This document shows, piece after piece, positions 16,401 through 23,248 of a stretch of 23,736 bases of DNA. Origin of the DNA: Actinomycetota bacterium (GTDB taxonomy: Bacteria; Actinomycetota; Actinomycetes; Actinomycetales; Microbacteriaceae). The notes beneath the pieces were generated by a model. That model was not told where the DNA came from and searched no databases. It was given only the letters and a program-made list of their open reading frames with translations. A program made the translations under genes and the position numbers. Each line of letters starts with the position of its first letter. Position 1 is the first letter of the stretch. Location of the stretch: positions 1-23,736 of the forward strand of contig WLFX01000001.1 of NCBI GenBank assembly GCA_009703545.1. The letters are read 5' to 3'.

Positions 16401-17563
16401 CAATCGTCGGAGTACTCGGTCCGCCAACGAGGTTGACAGACCTCAGATTTCTCTCTGATTGGGCCGACGTCGTGTGGGGAGTCGATTCGGTCCGAGACGT
16501 AATCCGCAACGTGTCTCAATCGCCTATTGACCTTCTTATCACCGAGGCGAGCGTGGCGTATCTTACTGACGAGATATTACGATTGGCACCCCACTCAATC
16601 GGTCGCATCTGCGCGGTCGCGGAAGCGAATGGTGTTTTCGAGTGGGCGAACAGTTTGAGCGGAATCACAACGGTAAGGAGTTTTGAGGACACACGATCCG
16701 TCTTTCAACCGGTTGCCGAATCCAATTTGGGCTTAACGGCGACAGGACCTGTCTCCTCCGCCACAGCTATTACAGGCCGAGACTCCATCGTGGTCGCGGT
16801 CTGGGGTCCGGTTGGCGCTCCCGGCGTCACCACAACTGCCATTTCTGTGTCCAGCGTTTGTGCCCAAGCGGGATTATCGACGCTTCTCTGTGATGTCGAC
16901 ACCCGTGGGTCATCAATCGCTATTGCGTTAGGAGTCATGGATGAAACACCTGGGTTTGCCGCCGCGTGTCGATTGGCGGGTCGAAATGAGTTGACCATCT
17001 CCGAAATCGAGCGTATCGCCAACACCGTCGAACGAGACGGCGTCCGCTTCTCAGTGTTGACAGGCGTACCACGCGCCTCGAGATGGGCTGAAGTAGGGCC
17101 GGCAAAGGTTCGATCGGTGTTGGAACTCGTCAAGGGAATCTACGACGTGGTCGTCGTCGATGTGGGGTTCGGGGTTGAAGAGAACGAATGGATCGACGAT
17201 GCCCCACAACGAGACGGCGCTGCACGAGAAATCCTGCGACGCGCAGATTCGGTCATTGCTGTCGCAACTTCCGATGCGGTTGGTGTTTCGAGGATAATTC
17301 GTGGGCTTGACGAGATCCGCAACCTGTGCGAACCCCCAATTCTCGTTCTCAACCGCGTGGCGTCGGGGTCCGGTGCTGATGCTGCGGACGCCATTCACCG
17401 CTTCAGTGACCACATCGTGCGATGCATTATTCCTGCCGACGGACGGACGGGGGTCGACGAAGCGTTTGATCGGGCTCGGGTCCACCCGATGCTGTGGCGT
17501 GAGGTCGCGGAACATGCGGGTGTCACACTGCCAACTCCTCGCAAGGCTCGATGGCGACGGTAG
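16397..17563 (+). CDS. CpaE/MinD-like P-loop protein with atypical Walker A
   Basis: This 388-aa protein has a receiver-like N-terminal domain (about 1-125), as in CpaE, followed by a SIMIBI/MinD-type ATPase domain. The P-loop region reads VWGPVGAPGVTTTA (135-148), where KGGVGKT would be expected. Both the signature lysine and the catalytic-loop lysine are absent. CDVDTRGSSIAIALG (about 165-179) is the Walker A' strand, and VVVVDVGFGVEE the Walker B-like strand. As I recall, actinobacterial members of this group commonly carry GAPGRTT-type loops, so this is a lineage feature rather than damage. Translation starts at a GTG overlapping the stop of the SAF gene. The pair probably acts together at the membrane. 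ATP binding may be weak or absent. Confidence 0.8.
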   Translation: MTIVGVLGPPTRLTDLRFLSDWADVVWGVDSVRDVIRNVSQSPIDLLITEASVAYLTDEILRLAPHSIGRICAVAEANGVFEWANSLSGITTVRSFEDTRSVFQPVAESNLGLTATGPVSSATAITGRDSIVVAVWGPVGAPGVTTTAISVSSVCAQAGLSTLLCDVDTRGSSIAIALGVMDETPGFAAACRLAGRNELTISEIERIANTVERDGVRFSVLTGVPRASRWAEVGPAKVRSVLELVKGIYDVVVVDVGFGVEENEWIDDAPQRDGAAREILRRADSVIAVATSDAVGVSRIIRGLDEIRNLCEPPILVLNRVASGSGADAADAIHRFSDHIVRCIIPADGRTGVDEAFDRARVHPMLWREVAEHAGVTLPTPRKARWRR

Positions 17564-17566
17564 CCT
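17561..17566 (+). promoter_or_regulatory. -10-like element for a possibly leaderless pdtaS start
   Basis: TAGCCT ends seven bases before the ATG at 17574, with no ribosome site in between. It also contains the stop codon of the preceding gene (TAG 17561-17563). The -35 position is poor. Confidence 0.35.
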
Positions 17567-17573
17567 GTAAAGC

Positions 17574-19061
17574 ATGCTGACCCTCGCCGAAATTGTCGCG
17601 GAACAGGCGTCGTTGCCCCCCGATGACGTCGAGTGGTTGCAGGACCTCGTTCGCGAGGGCCAACTGGTTGCCGACCTTTCACTCGCCGACATCGCGTTGT
17701 GGGTCAAGACCCGCGACAAATCGTGGGTCGCCGTGGCGCTCTTTCGGGCGAGCACCGCCAGCACGGTGTTCTATCGCGACATCGTTGGCAAAGAAATCGA
17801 CGCGTCGTGGGAAACCCTGGTGTCTGAATGCCAACGACGAGGAACGATGGTCGAGCCGACCGAACCGATTTGGTTCGAAGAGACGGCCACGTTAGTTCGT
17901 GCAATTCCGATTCGTCGCCGAAGTGGGTCCGACCCGATTGCCGTGCTGACTCGCCACGCGCTTGTCAACGACAACCTCGAGAACCGACAGGCTCAAAAGT
18001 TCGTCGAATCCGCCGAGCAGATCTACTCGATGATTGCCGACGGAGACTTCCCTGACCCCTCGCAGCGGGACAGTCCGAAACTCGGTGCGCCACGAGCATC
18101 GGACGGATTGATCAAGCTTGACCGAGACGGCACGGTCACCTATGCGAGCCCCAACGCTCTGTCATCGTTCAACCGAATGGGGTATCCCGCTCCGATGGAG
18201 GGGATGGGCCTCGCCGAAGTTGCGCGCCGCGTCGGAAACACCGAAGCACTGGCCGCCAACGAAATGCTGCCGATGGTGGTCAGTGGCCGCGTGCCCGGGC
18301 AAACCGACTTCCTCGCCGGGCCCACCACAATTGCGGTTCGCGGAATCCCGCTGACCCAGAGTGGCGAGAGAATTGGCGCAATCCTGTTGCTGCGCGACGT
18401 CACCGAACTGCGTCGTCAGGAACGTGAACTGTCGAGCAAGAACGCGACCATCCGCGAAATCCATCACCGGGTGAAGAATAATTTGCAAACGGTTGCCTCG
18501 CTGTTGCGCATTCAGAGTCGCCGCACCAACTCGAACGAAGTCAAGGAGGCGATTGCGCAGGCCATGCGCCGGGTTGAGGCGATTGCGGTAGTTCACGATG
18601 CGCTCGCGACGGGACTTGCACAAACAGTCGATTTCGACGAGGTCGCGGCCCGCGTCACACCCCTTGCCGCCGAGGTTGCGAACACGGGAGGGCCGTCGGT
18701 TCGTCCCACCATCAAGGGAACCTTTGGTGATTTGCCGAGCGAATTTGCGACGCCGTTGGCCATCGTCTTGACCGAACTGATCACGAACGCGGTGGAGCAC
18801 GGCCTCAAAGACGTCACCGAGGGCACGGTGACCGTTCAAGCGGATCGCGCCGCCGATCATCTGCAAGTGTCGGTGAGCGACAACGGTCCTGGCGTCGATG
18901 CGTCGACAATCGGTCAGGGGCTGGGAACGCAGATTATCCGCACGCTGGTCGAGAATGAACTGTCGGCAACGATTGAATGGTCGCGGGGCGAATCGGGTGG
19001 AACGGTTGTGACGATCGATATTCCTCTTCGTTACATCGCGGCGGCGAAGGGCGTTAAATGA
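17574..19061 (+). CDS. pdtaS: Cytoplasmic sensor histidine kinase, PdtaS type
   Basis: This 495-aa soluble kinase has no membrane segment. The N-terminus (about 1-140) is a GAF-like sensor. Residues about 170-280 form a PAS domain (DGLIKLDRDGTVTYASPNAL to IGAILLLRDVTELRRQE). The HisKA_2 phosphotransfer helix is REIHHRVKNNLQTVASLLRI (294-313) with His297/His298, and the HATPase keeps ELITNAVEHG (401-410), SDNGPGVD (435-442) and GQGLGTQIIRTL. This is the layout of PdtaS (Rv3220c), which phosphorylates the ANTAR-domain antiterminator PdtaR. No ANTAR gene lies in the window. Convergence on whiB1 matches mycobacterial order (Rv3219/Rv3220c). A perfect hairpin follows immediately after the stop codon. 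Confidence 0.9.
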   Translation: MLTLAEIVAEQASLPPDDVEWLQDLVREGQLVADLSLADIALWVKTRDKSWVAVALFRASTASTVFYRDIVGKEIDASWETLVSECQRRGTMVEPTEPIWFEETATLVRAIPIRRRSGSDPIAVLTRHALVNDNLENRQAQKFVESAEQIYSMIADGDFPDPSQRDSPKLGAPRASDGLIKLDRDGTVTYASPNALSSFNRMGYPAPMEGMGLAEVARRVGNTEALAANEMLPMVVSGRVPGQTDFLAGPTTIAVRGIPLTQSGERIGAILLLRDVTELRRQERELSSKNATIREIHHRVKNNLQTVASLLRIQSRRTNSNEVKEAIAQAMRRVEAIAVVHDALATGLAQTVDFDEVAARVTPLAAEVANTGGPSVRPTIKGTFGDLPSEFATPLAIVLTELITNAVEHGLKDVTEGTVTVQADRAADHLQVSVSDNGPGVDASTIGQGLGTQIIRTLVENELSATIEWSRGESGGTVVTIDIPLRYIAAAKGVK

Positions 19062-19087
19062 CGAAACGCCTCCGTAGAGGCGTTTCG
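19062..19087. terminator. Two-way intrinsic terminator-like hairpin between pdtaS and whiB1
   Basis: An 11-bp perfect stem (19062-19072 pairing with 19077-19087, arm CGAAACGCCTC) closes on a CGTA tetraloop. It begins one base after the pdtaS stop and ends 10 bases before the whiB1 stop. There is no long U-tract on either side, but position and symmetry suit a shared terminator for convergent genes. Confidence 0.75.
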
Positions 19088-19097
19088 CGTTGAGGCG

Positions 19098-19346
19098 TTA
19101 TGACGCGCGGCGGGCTCGAGCTGCGCGGCGCTTGAGAGCACGACGCTCGTCTTCGCTGAGGCCACCCCAGACACCGGAATCCTGATTGGACTCGATTGCG
19201 TACTGAAGGCAGTTTTCGACGACGGGGCACTGTGCACAAACTTGCTTCGCCTTGTCAATTTGGTCAAGGGCCGGGCCAGTGTTGCCGACGGGGAAAAACA
19301 GTTCCGGGTCGACCGTAAGGCAGGCGGACTTATCGCGCCAATCCAT
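19098..19346 (-). CDS. whiB1: WhiB-family iron-sulfur regulator, WhiB1 type
   Basis: This 82-aa Wbl protein starts MDWRDKSACLTVDPELFFPVGN, the usual WhiB1 N-terminus. Cysteines C9, C37, C40 and C46 form the [4Fe-4S] site, GVWGG follows, and the C-terminus is a basic Arg/Ala-rich tail (RRALKRRAARARRAS). WhiB1 is the essential nitric-oxide-responsive Wbl in mycobacteria and binds the primary sigma factor. The start is the ATG at 19346 with AAGGAG close upstream. A longer open frame to 19448 lacks family support. The length is close to the 84 aa of the mycobacterial protein. It is convergent with pdtaS and divergent from a small membrane protein gene, the Rv3217c-Rv3220c neighbourhood. Confidence 0.94.
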   Translation of the reverse strand: MDWRDKSACLTVDPELFFPVGNTGPALDQIDKAKQVCAQCPVVENCLQYAIESNQDSGVWGGLSEDERRALKRRAARARRAS

Positions 19347-19363
19347 GGTGATCTCCTTAATTA

Positions 19364-19373
19364 GTGCCGGCAC
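19364..19373. repeat. 10-bp perfect palindrome in the whiB1 leader
   Basis: GTGCCGGCAC lies 18-27 nt upstream of the whiB1 start, just 5' of the ribosome site. It could be an operator or a small 5'-UTR hairpin near the ribosome site. It lacks the spacing of a CRP site (TGTGA-N6-TCACA). Confidence 0.35.
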
Positions 19374-19523
19374 ACAATTGGGCCGACGGACGCCTAAAGT
19401 ACGTGGCATCGTGGGTGGGACGGAAGTGTTGGAAACCGCACGCGTCATCGGGTGCGAACATCAACCATGTACAGGTTCTCACGATTGGCCAATAAGGTCA
19501 AGGGTATTTGAGAGAATTGTTTG

Positions 19524-19919
19524 GTGGCCAATCAACAGAGATCTCGTGCGGTGTACACGATTGTCGCGATCACGGCGCTTCAAACTCTTGGATTATGGGG
19601 CGTGGTGGCGCTGTTTGTGTATGACACGGCGACGCAGCCATCGAATTCTCTCGGCGGCGCAATCTTTCTCGATTCCTTGATTGTGCTGTCCGCGGCTGCG
19701 ATGACGGCCGCAACCGTCATGTTCGCGCGGGGCCGTTCGTTGACGCGAAGCGCGATCATTGTGTGGCAAATGACGGTGATCGGAATTGGGATTGCTTCGG
19801 CACAAGGAGTCGAACCACGCTGGGATTTTGCAGCTTTATTGATTGTGCCTGCCGCTGCGGTTACCGTTTTGTTGCTTTTCAGTCGCGAAGTTTCGCGTCA
19901 TCTTGACCCCGACGCATGA
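19524..19919 (+). CDS. Small four-helix membrane protein, Rv3217c-like by position
   Basis: This 131-aa integral membrane protein has four hydrophobic helices: TIVAITALQTLGLWGVVALF, AIFLDSLIVLSAAAMTAATVMF, IIVWQMTVIGIGIAS and FAALLIVPAAAVTVLLLF. It has short polar loops, a basic ARGRSLTR loop after helix 2 and a charged C-terminus (SREVSRHLDPDA). No motif of known function is visible. In mycobacteria an integral membrane gene (Rv3217c) sits in the same place next to whiB1, so a homologous relationship is likely. I prefer GTG 19524 to the TTG one codon before. No ribosome site is seen; GAGAAT six bases upstream of the GTG could be a -10 for leaderless translation. Confidence 0.75.
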   Translation: MANQQRSRAVYTIVAITALQTLGLWGVVALFVYDTATQPSNSLGGAIFLDSLIVLSAAAMTAATVMFARGRSLTRSAIIVWQMTVIGIGIASAQGVEPRWDFAALLIVPAAAVTVLLLFSREVSRHLDPDA

Positions 19920-19979
19920 GTCGTGTGCCCGTCGCGCAAAGTTGAGCTATTTGGTGAGCCAATCGCTCAGAATGGACTC

Positions 19980-21446
19980 ATGGCCACCGTCGACCAGTCT
20001 CAGACCCCGTATGCCGACGCACTAACGCGATACGCAGAACGCGACACGCTTCGACTCAATGTCCCCGGCCACAACGCACGAGTAGACGGCGCACAACGCC
20101 TATCCGACTATTTCGGTCACCGAATTCTTGAACGTGACGTGACCCCGTTTCTTCCGGGCATCGACAGCGGCGAGGGCAATCCGTTGGCGCAGGCTCGTGA
20201 TCTGGCCGCTGCTGCCTGGGATGCCGAGAAAACTTGGTTTCTGACCAATGGCGCGTCGCAGGCGAACCGAATAGTCGCCCTTGCCCTCGCTCAGTTGGGC
20301 GGGCCAGAACAGCCCATAATTGCGCAACGAAGCGCGCATTCCAGTTTTATCGATGGCATTATTCTCGCGGGATTATCGCCTGAGTGGATTGCTCCCACGG
20401 TTGATTTTCATCATGGAATCAACCACGGGGTGAGCCCTGAATCGTTTGAGGCAGCGCTGACGGCGAATCCCAATGCACGAGGCGCATTGATCATCAGCCC
20501 CTCCTATTTCGGCGCTGTAGCCGACGTTGAATCGCTGGCGAAAATAGCCCACCGTCACGGAATCCCGCTGGTTGTGGACGGAGCGTGGGGGACACACTTC
20601 GGTTTCCACCCCGATGTCCCCGAGAGCCCGCTGCGACTGGGCGCCGATGTCCTCGTGTCATCGACGCATAAACTCGGCGGAAGTCTCACACAATCTGCGA
20701 TGGTGCACGTCGCGAAAGGCCCGTTCGCCGAACAACTTATCGAGATCATCGATCGTACCTTTGTCCTCACTCAATCCACGAGCAACAGCTCGTTGCTGCT
20801 CGCGTCGTTGGACATTGCACGATCAACGCTCGCAACCGGCGCGGGACTCATCGACACGGCAATTCGTTCGGGGGATGCGCTGCGCGAACGTGTCCGCGTC
20901 CACCCGCGGCTGTCCGTATTGAGTGATGATTTCGGCCAGTTTTCTGACATCGTCTCTCACGATCCGCTGCACGTGTCAATCGATGTCAGCGGACTCGGCT
21001 GTTCCGGACACGAGGTTCGAACGCGGTTAATGACCGAACATCACATCGTGACCGAAATCGCTACGGACAATTGCGTCGTCGCAATCATCGGGCCAGGTCA
21101 TCCCGTTGATGTCGATCGCATGATGAGCGCGCTTGATTCACTCGCGCGAGAGACACCGTCAGCAGCATCGCGAGATCGACTCGACCTTCCTGCGGTGGGC
21201 GAAGCGCGAATGACGCCCCGCGACGCCTTTTTCGCGCTGTCCGAAGTTGTCGATGCTGTCGCGGCTGTCGGTCGTGTATCGGCGGATACCCTCGCGGCCT
21301 ATCCGCCCGGAATTCCGAACATTATGCCGGGCGAAGTATTCACGAGTGAGATAATCGCGTTCCTTCATCACACGGTGATGCAGCCCGGTGGGTATGTTCG
21401 CGGTGCGATCACCGAAAAGTCCGACCGGTTCAGGGTCGTAGTCTAG
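19980..21446 (+). CDS. Orn/Lys/Arg decarboxylase-like PLP enzyme
   Basis: This 488-aa fold-type I PLP protein is of the Orn/Lys/Arg decarboxylase family. TPYADALTRYAERD and LRLNVPGHN form the characteristic N-terminal substrate/PLP entry, followed by WFLTNGASQANRIVAL (cofactor phosphate binding). VVDGAWGTHFGFHP (about 198-211) carries the cofactor-ring Asp, and VSSTHKLGGSLTQSA contains the Schiff-base Lys231. The C-terminal domain ends with AAYPPGIPNIMPGEVF. The usual DEAHGAH segment is changed to DGAWGTH, so substrate and reaction are uncertain. There is no N-terminal receiver-like wing domain. The start is ATG 19980; an upstream ATG at 19923 would add 19 residues that look unlike the family. 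No ribosome site is present, and CAGAAT lies six bases before the ATG. Confidence 0.85.
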   Translation: MATVDQSQTPYADALTRYAERDTLRLNVPGHNARVDGAQRLSDYFGHRILERDVTPFLPGIDSGEGNPLAQARDLAAAAWDAEKTWFLTNGASQANRIVALALAQLGGPEQPIIAQRSAHSSFIDGIILAGLSPEWIAPTVDFHHGINHGVSPESFEAALTANPNARGALIISPSYFGAVADVESLAKIAHRHGIPLVVDGAWGTHFGFHPDVPESPLRLGADVLVSSTHKLGGSLTQSAMVHVAKGPFAEQLIEIIDRTFVLTQSTSNSSLLLASLDIARSTLATGAGLIDTAIRSGDALRERVRVHPRLSVLSDDFGQFSDIVSHDPLHVSIDVSGLGCSGHEVRTRLMTEHHIVTEIATDNCVVAIIGPGHPVDVDRMMSALDSLARETPSAASRDRLDLPAVGEARMTPRDAFFALSEVVDAVAAVGRVSADTLAAYPPGIPNIMPGEVFTSEIIAFLHHTVMQPGGYVRGAITEKSDRFRVVV

Positions 21447-21497
21447 GTAAGGGTTGCCTTTCTAGATACGAGAGGCAATTCGCGGTTGAATGGCTGA

Positions 21498-22205
21498 ATG
21501 TCGATCGAAACCTATGAACCTCACCGCGTCTCTCACCTTGCCCGATTGAACTGGCTTCGCGCTGGTGTGCTTGGCGCGAATGACGGAATCGTCTCGATTT
21601 CAGCCCTGGTTGTGGGTGTCGCCGCTGCAACCTCAGACATGGGCGCGATCTTGATTGCGGGAGTGGCCGGACTCGCCGCGGGAGCCATCTCAATGGGACT
21701 CGGTGAATATGTTTCCGTGAGCAGCCAGCGCGACAGCGAACGTGCATTGATCGACAAAGAAAAGCGTGAATTGATCGAGCAACCCGAAGTTGAACTTGCC
21801 GAACTGCAGACAATTTATGAACACAAGGGTTTGAGTCCGGTCACCGCCAAGCAGGTTGCCAAGGAACTGACAGCCCACGACCCGATTCGTGCCCACCTTG
21901 AGGCTGAGCTCAACATTCTTGAAGCCCACATCGTCAACCCGTGGCACGCTGCTTTTTCATCCACTGGTTCGTTCCTCGTGGGCGCATTGCTTCCGTTCCT
22001 CACGGTCTTGTTCGCCGCAGAGCAATTCAGAATCCCGGCGACAATCTTGGCGTCCATCATCGCCCTTGCGGGGACAGGGGCTGCCGGCGCTTACCTCGGT
22101 GGAAGTTCGATGATGAAATCGGTGATCCGGGTCGTGATTGGTGGATCGGCAGCGCTCGCGGTGACGTTCGCGATTGGTTCGCTGTTCAATACCTCGATTG
22201 CTTAA
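21498..22205 (+). CDS. VIT1/CCC1-family iron/manganese transporter
   Basis: This 235-aa membrane protein has the VIT1/CCC1 signature. Helix 1 contains RAGVLGANDGIVSISALVVG, with the conserved ND. Helix 2 is followed by AAGAISMGLGEYVSVSSQRD, whose GEYVSV motif lines the metal path. A charged cytoplasmic domain (about 75-150, rich in Glu/Lys, with ELxxIYExKGLSPxxA) is the metal-binding domain seen in plant VIT1. Three more helices complete the usual five. The family exports or stores Fe2+/Mn2+. The start is ATG 21498 with no ribosome site, while TTGAAT lies six bases upstream. The stop codon overlaps the stop of the convergent peroxiredoxin gene by four bases. Pairing iron handling with a peroxiredoxin may be coincidental. 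Confidence 0.88.
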   Translation: MSIETYEPHRVSHLARLNWLRAGVLGANDGIVSISALVVGVAAATSDMGAILIAGVAGLAAGAISMGLGEYVSVSSQRDSERALIDKEKRELIEQPEVELAELQTIYEHKGLSPVTAKQVAKELTAHDPIRAHLEAELNILEAHIVNPWHAAFSSTGSFLVGALLPFLTVLFAAEQFRIPATILASIIALAGTGAAGAYLGGSSMMKSVIRVVIGGSAALAVTFAIGSLFNTSIA

Positions 22206-22663
22206 ACCCCAAGTTTTTCGCGCAGCATATCAACGTGGCCGGTCGCCTTGACGTTGTAGAGCGCGTGGGTGAGAACCCCATCGCCGTCGATGACGAATGT
22301 CGATCGGATGACGCCTTGGACTTCTTTGCCGTACATGTTCTTGGTTCCGAATGCACCATACGCCTTGAGGGTTTCTTTGCTTTCATCACCGAGCAACATG
22401 AACGGCAGGCTCTCTTGGTCGGTGAATTCCTGGAGGTCCTTGCCCGAGTCGGGTGAAACGCCGATGACGACATATCCCTTGCTCGTGAAGGCGGCCATGT
22501 TGTCGCGGAAGTCACACGCCTGAGTTGTACAGCCGGGGGTCATCGCCTTTGGGTAGAAGTAGACGATGACGTTCTGTCCCGCGAAGTCCGCGAGCGAGTG
22601 GTGAGTTCCCGACGCGTCGGGAAGAGTGAATGCGGGGGCTTTGTCGCCAGCGTTAAGTGTCAT
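22202..22663 (-). CDS. bcp: Thioredoxin-dependent peroxiredoxin, Bcp/PrxQ type
   Basis: This 153-aa Bcp/PrxQ-type peroxiredoxin reduces hydrogen peroxide and organic hydroperoxides with electrons from thioredoxin. The peroxidatic Cys45 lies in YFYPKAMTPGCTTQAC and the resolving Cys50 is five residues later, the atypical two-Cys arrangement. Downstream come the conserved VIGVSPDSGKDLQEF and the RSTFVIDGDG strand. Length and motif spacing are normal. The ATG at 22663 is probably leaderless: TATCCT on the minus strand ends six bases before it. It converges on the VIT-type gene with a shared TTAA at the two stops. Confidence 0.94.
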   Translation of the reverse strand: MTLNAGDKAPAFTLPDASGTHHSLADFAGQNVIVYFYPKAMTPGCTTQACDFRDNMAAFTSKGYVVIGVSPDSGKDLQEFTDQESLPFMLLGDESKETLKAYGAFGTKNMYGKEVQGVIRSTFVIDGDGVLTHALYNVKATGHVDMLREKLGV

Positions 22664-22669
22664 GAGCCT

Positions 22670-22675
22670 AGGATA
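22670..22675 (-). promoter_or_regulatory. -10-like element for a probably leaderless bcp mRNA
   Basis: Minus-strand TATCCT fits TANNNT and is followed by six bases and then the ATG at 22663. This places the predicted transcription start at or next to the start codon. A -35 box is not clear. Confidence 0.5.
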
Positions 22676-22681
22676 CCCGAA

Positions 22682-22957
22682 TCAATTCGGTAGATTTCTA
22701 TAGGCAACTCGGCGGTGACGCGCAGAAACGACGACGATGAGTAGCTCCGCATCTCGGACGCGATAGACAATTCGATAGTCGCCCACTCTCACTCTGAACA
22801 GGTCTGTAAACCCCGTTAGTTTCTTGCTCGCGGGGGGACGAGGGTGATTGGAGAGTAGTTCTGTAGCCCGAAAAATTCGCTCACGTATCGCGTGATCAAA
22901 ACCTTTCAGGTTCTTAACCGCATCACGAGACCACGTAACGTGATACGGCTCAGTCAC
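22682..22957 (-). CDS. RelE/ParE-family toxin
   Basis: This 91-aa toxin of the RelE/ParE superfamily has the opening VTWSRDAVKNLKGFD, the central basic LTGFTDLFRVRVGDYRIVYRV, and the C-terminal VVVSARHRRVAYRN. The Arg/His/Tyr pattern (RVRVGDYRIVYR and RHRRVAY) is that of RelE-type ribosome-dependent mRNA interferases. Similarity begins at the GTG at 22957, eight bases inside the antitoxin gene, so translation is coupled to the antitoxin. The upstream part of the open frame is antitoxin sequence read in another frame and is rejected. The promoter is shared with the antitoxin. Between RelE and ParE activity (ribosome versus gyrase), the length and motifs favour RelE. Confidence 0.9.
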   Translation of the reverse strand: MTEPYHVTWSRDAVKNLKGFDHAIRERIFRATELLSNHPRPPASKKLTGFTDLFRVRVGDYRIVYRVRDAELLIVVVSARHRRVAYRNLPN

Positions 22958-23213
22958 GGGTAATGCCAAGTTCGGCTGCGACCTCAGCCAGCGTATATGT
23001 CGGCTCACCGTTATCGACCTTTGCCAGGCTGGCGAGTGCCATCTCGATGTCCCGCGAGTCTTCGAGCACCTGAAGCGCAAGTTTGGCGAGTGCGGCATCC
23101 ATGACCGCGACGGTCGGACGACCGTGATCGGTGATGATGAGAGGTTCGTTCCGGGCGGCTTCGACGGTCTCGGCCCAATTCTGACGGGCGTGCGAGGACG
23201 TAACAGAGTTCAT
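22950..23213 (-). CDS. Phd/YefM-family antitoxin
   Basis: This 87-aa antitoxin has an N-terminal Phd/YefM DNA-binding domain: SSHARQNWAETVEAARNEPL is the helix-strand unit, followed by IITDHGRPTVAVMDAALAKL. A C-terminal acidic helix (about 45-87) would wrap the toxin. It precedes the RelE-type toxin with an 8-nt overlap, the usual antitoxin-first order. It is probably translated from a leaderless message: the -10 TACAAT ends six bases before the ATG. Repeated GTAC/GTAT elements overlapping the promoter are good candidates for autorepressor sites. Confidence 0.9.
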   Translation of the reverse strand: MNSVTSSHARQNWAETVEAARNEPLIITDHGRPTVAVMDAALAKLALQVLEDSRDIEMALASLAKVDNGEPTYTLAEVAAELGITRD

Positions 23214-23248
23214 GTATAAATTGTACGATTAGTACGTTTCGATTTCAA
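23214..23248 (-). promoter_or_regulatory. Promoter and repeated GTAY operator of the toxin-antitoxin operon
   Basis: On the minus strand, -35 TTGAAA (23243-23248) and -10 TACAAT (23220-23225) are separated by 17 bp, each 5/6 to consensus, and the -10 ends six bases before the antitoxin ATG. On the plus strand GTAT (23214-23217), GTAC (23223-23226) and GTAC (23232-23235) recur every 9 bp across the -10 and spacer, as expected for antitoxin-binding half-sites. The -35 overlaps the stop of the serine hydrolase gene. Confidence 0.7.

Noticed and set aside
15701..16519. Long minus-strand open frame upstream of the HTH gene
   Set aside because: It is antisense to the SAF and CpaE-like genes, low in recognisable structure, and similarity begins only at the ATG at 15700.
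19360..19378. Possible CRP site in the whiB1 leader, as known in mycobacteria
   Set aside because: The half-sites are adjacent rather than separated by six bases, so it does not fit TGTGA-N6-TCACA.
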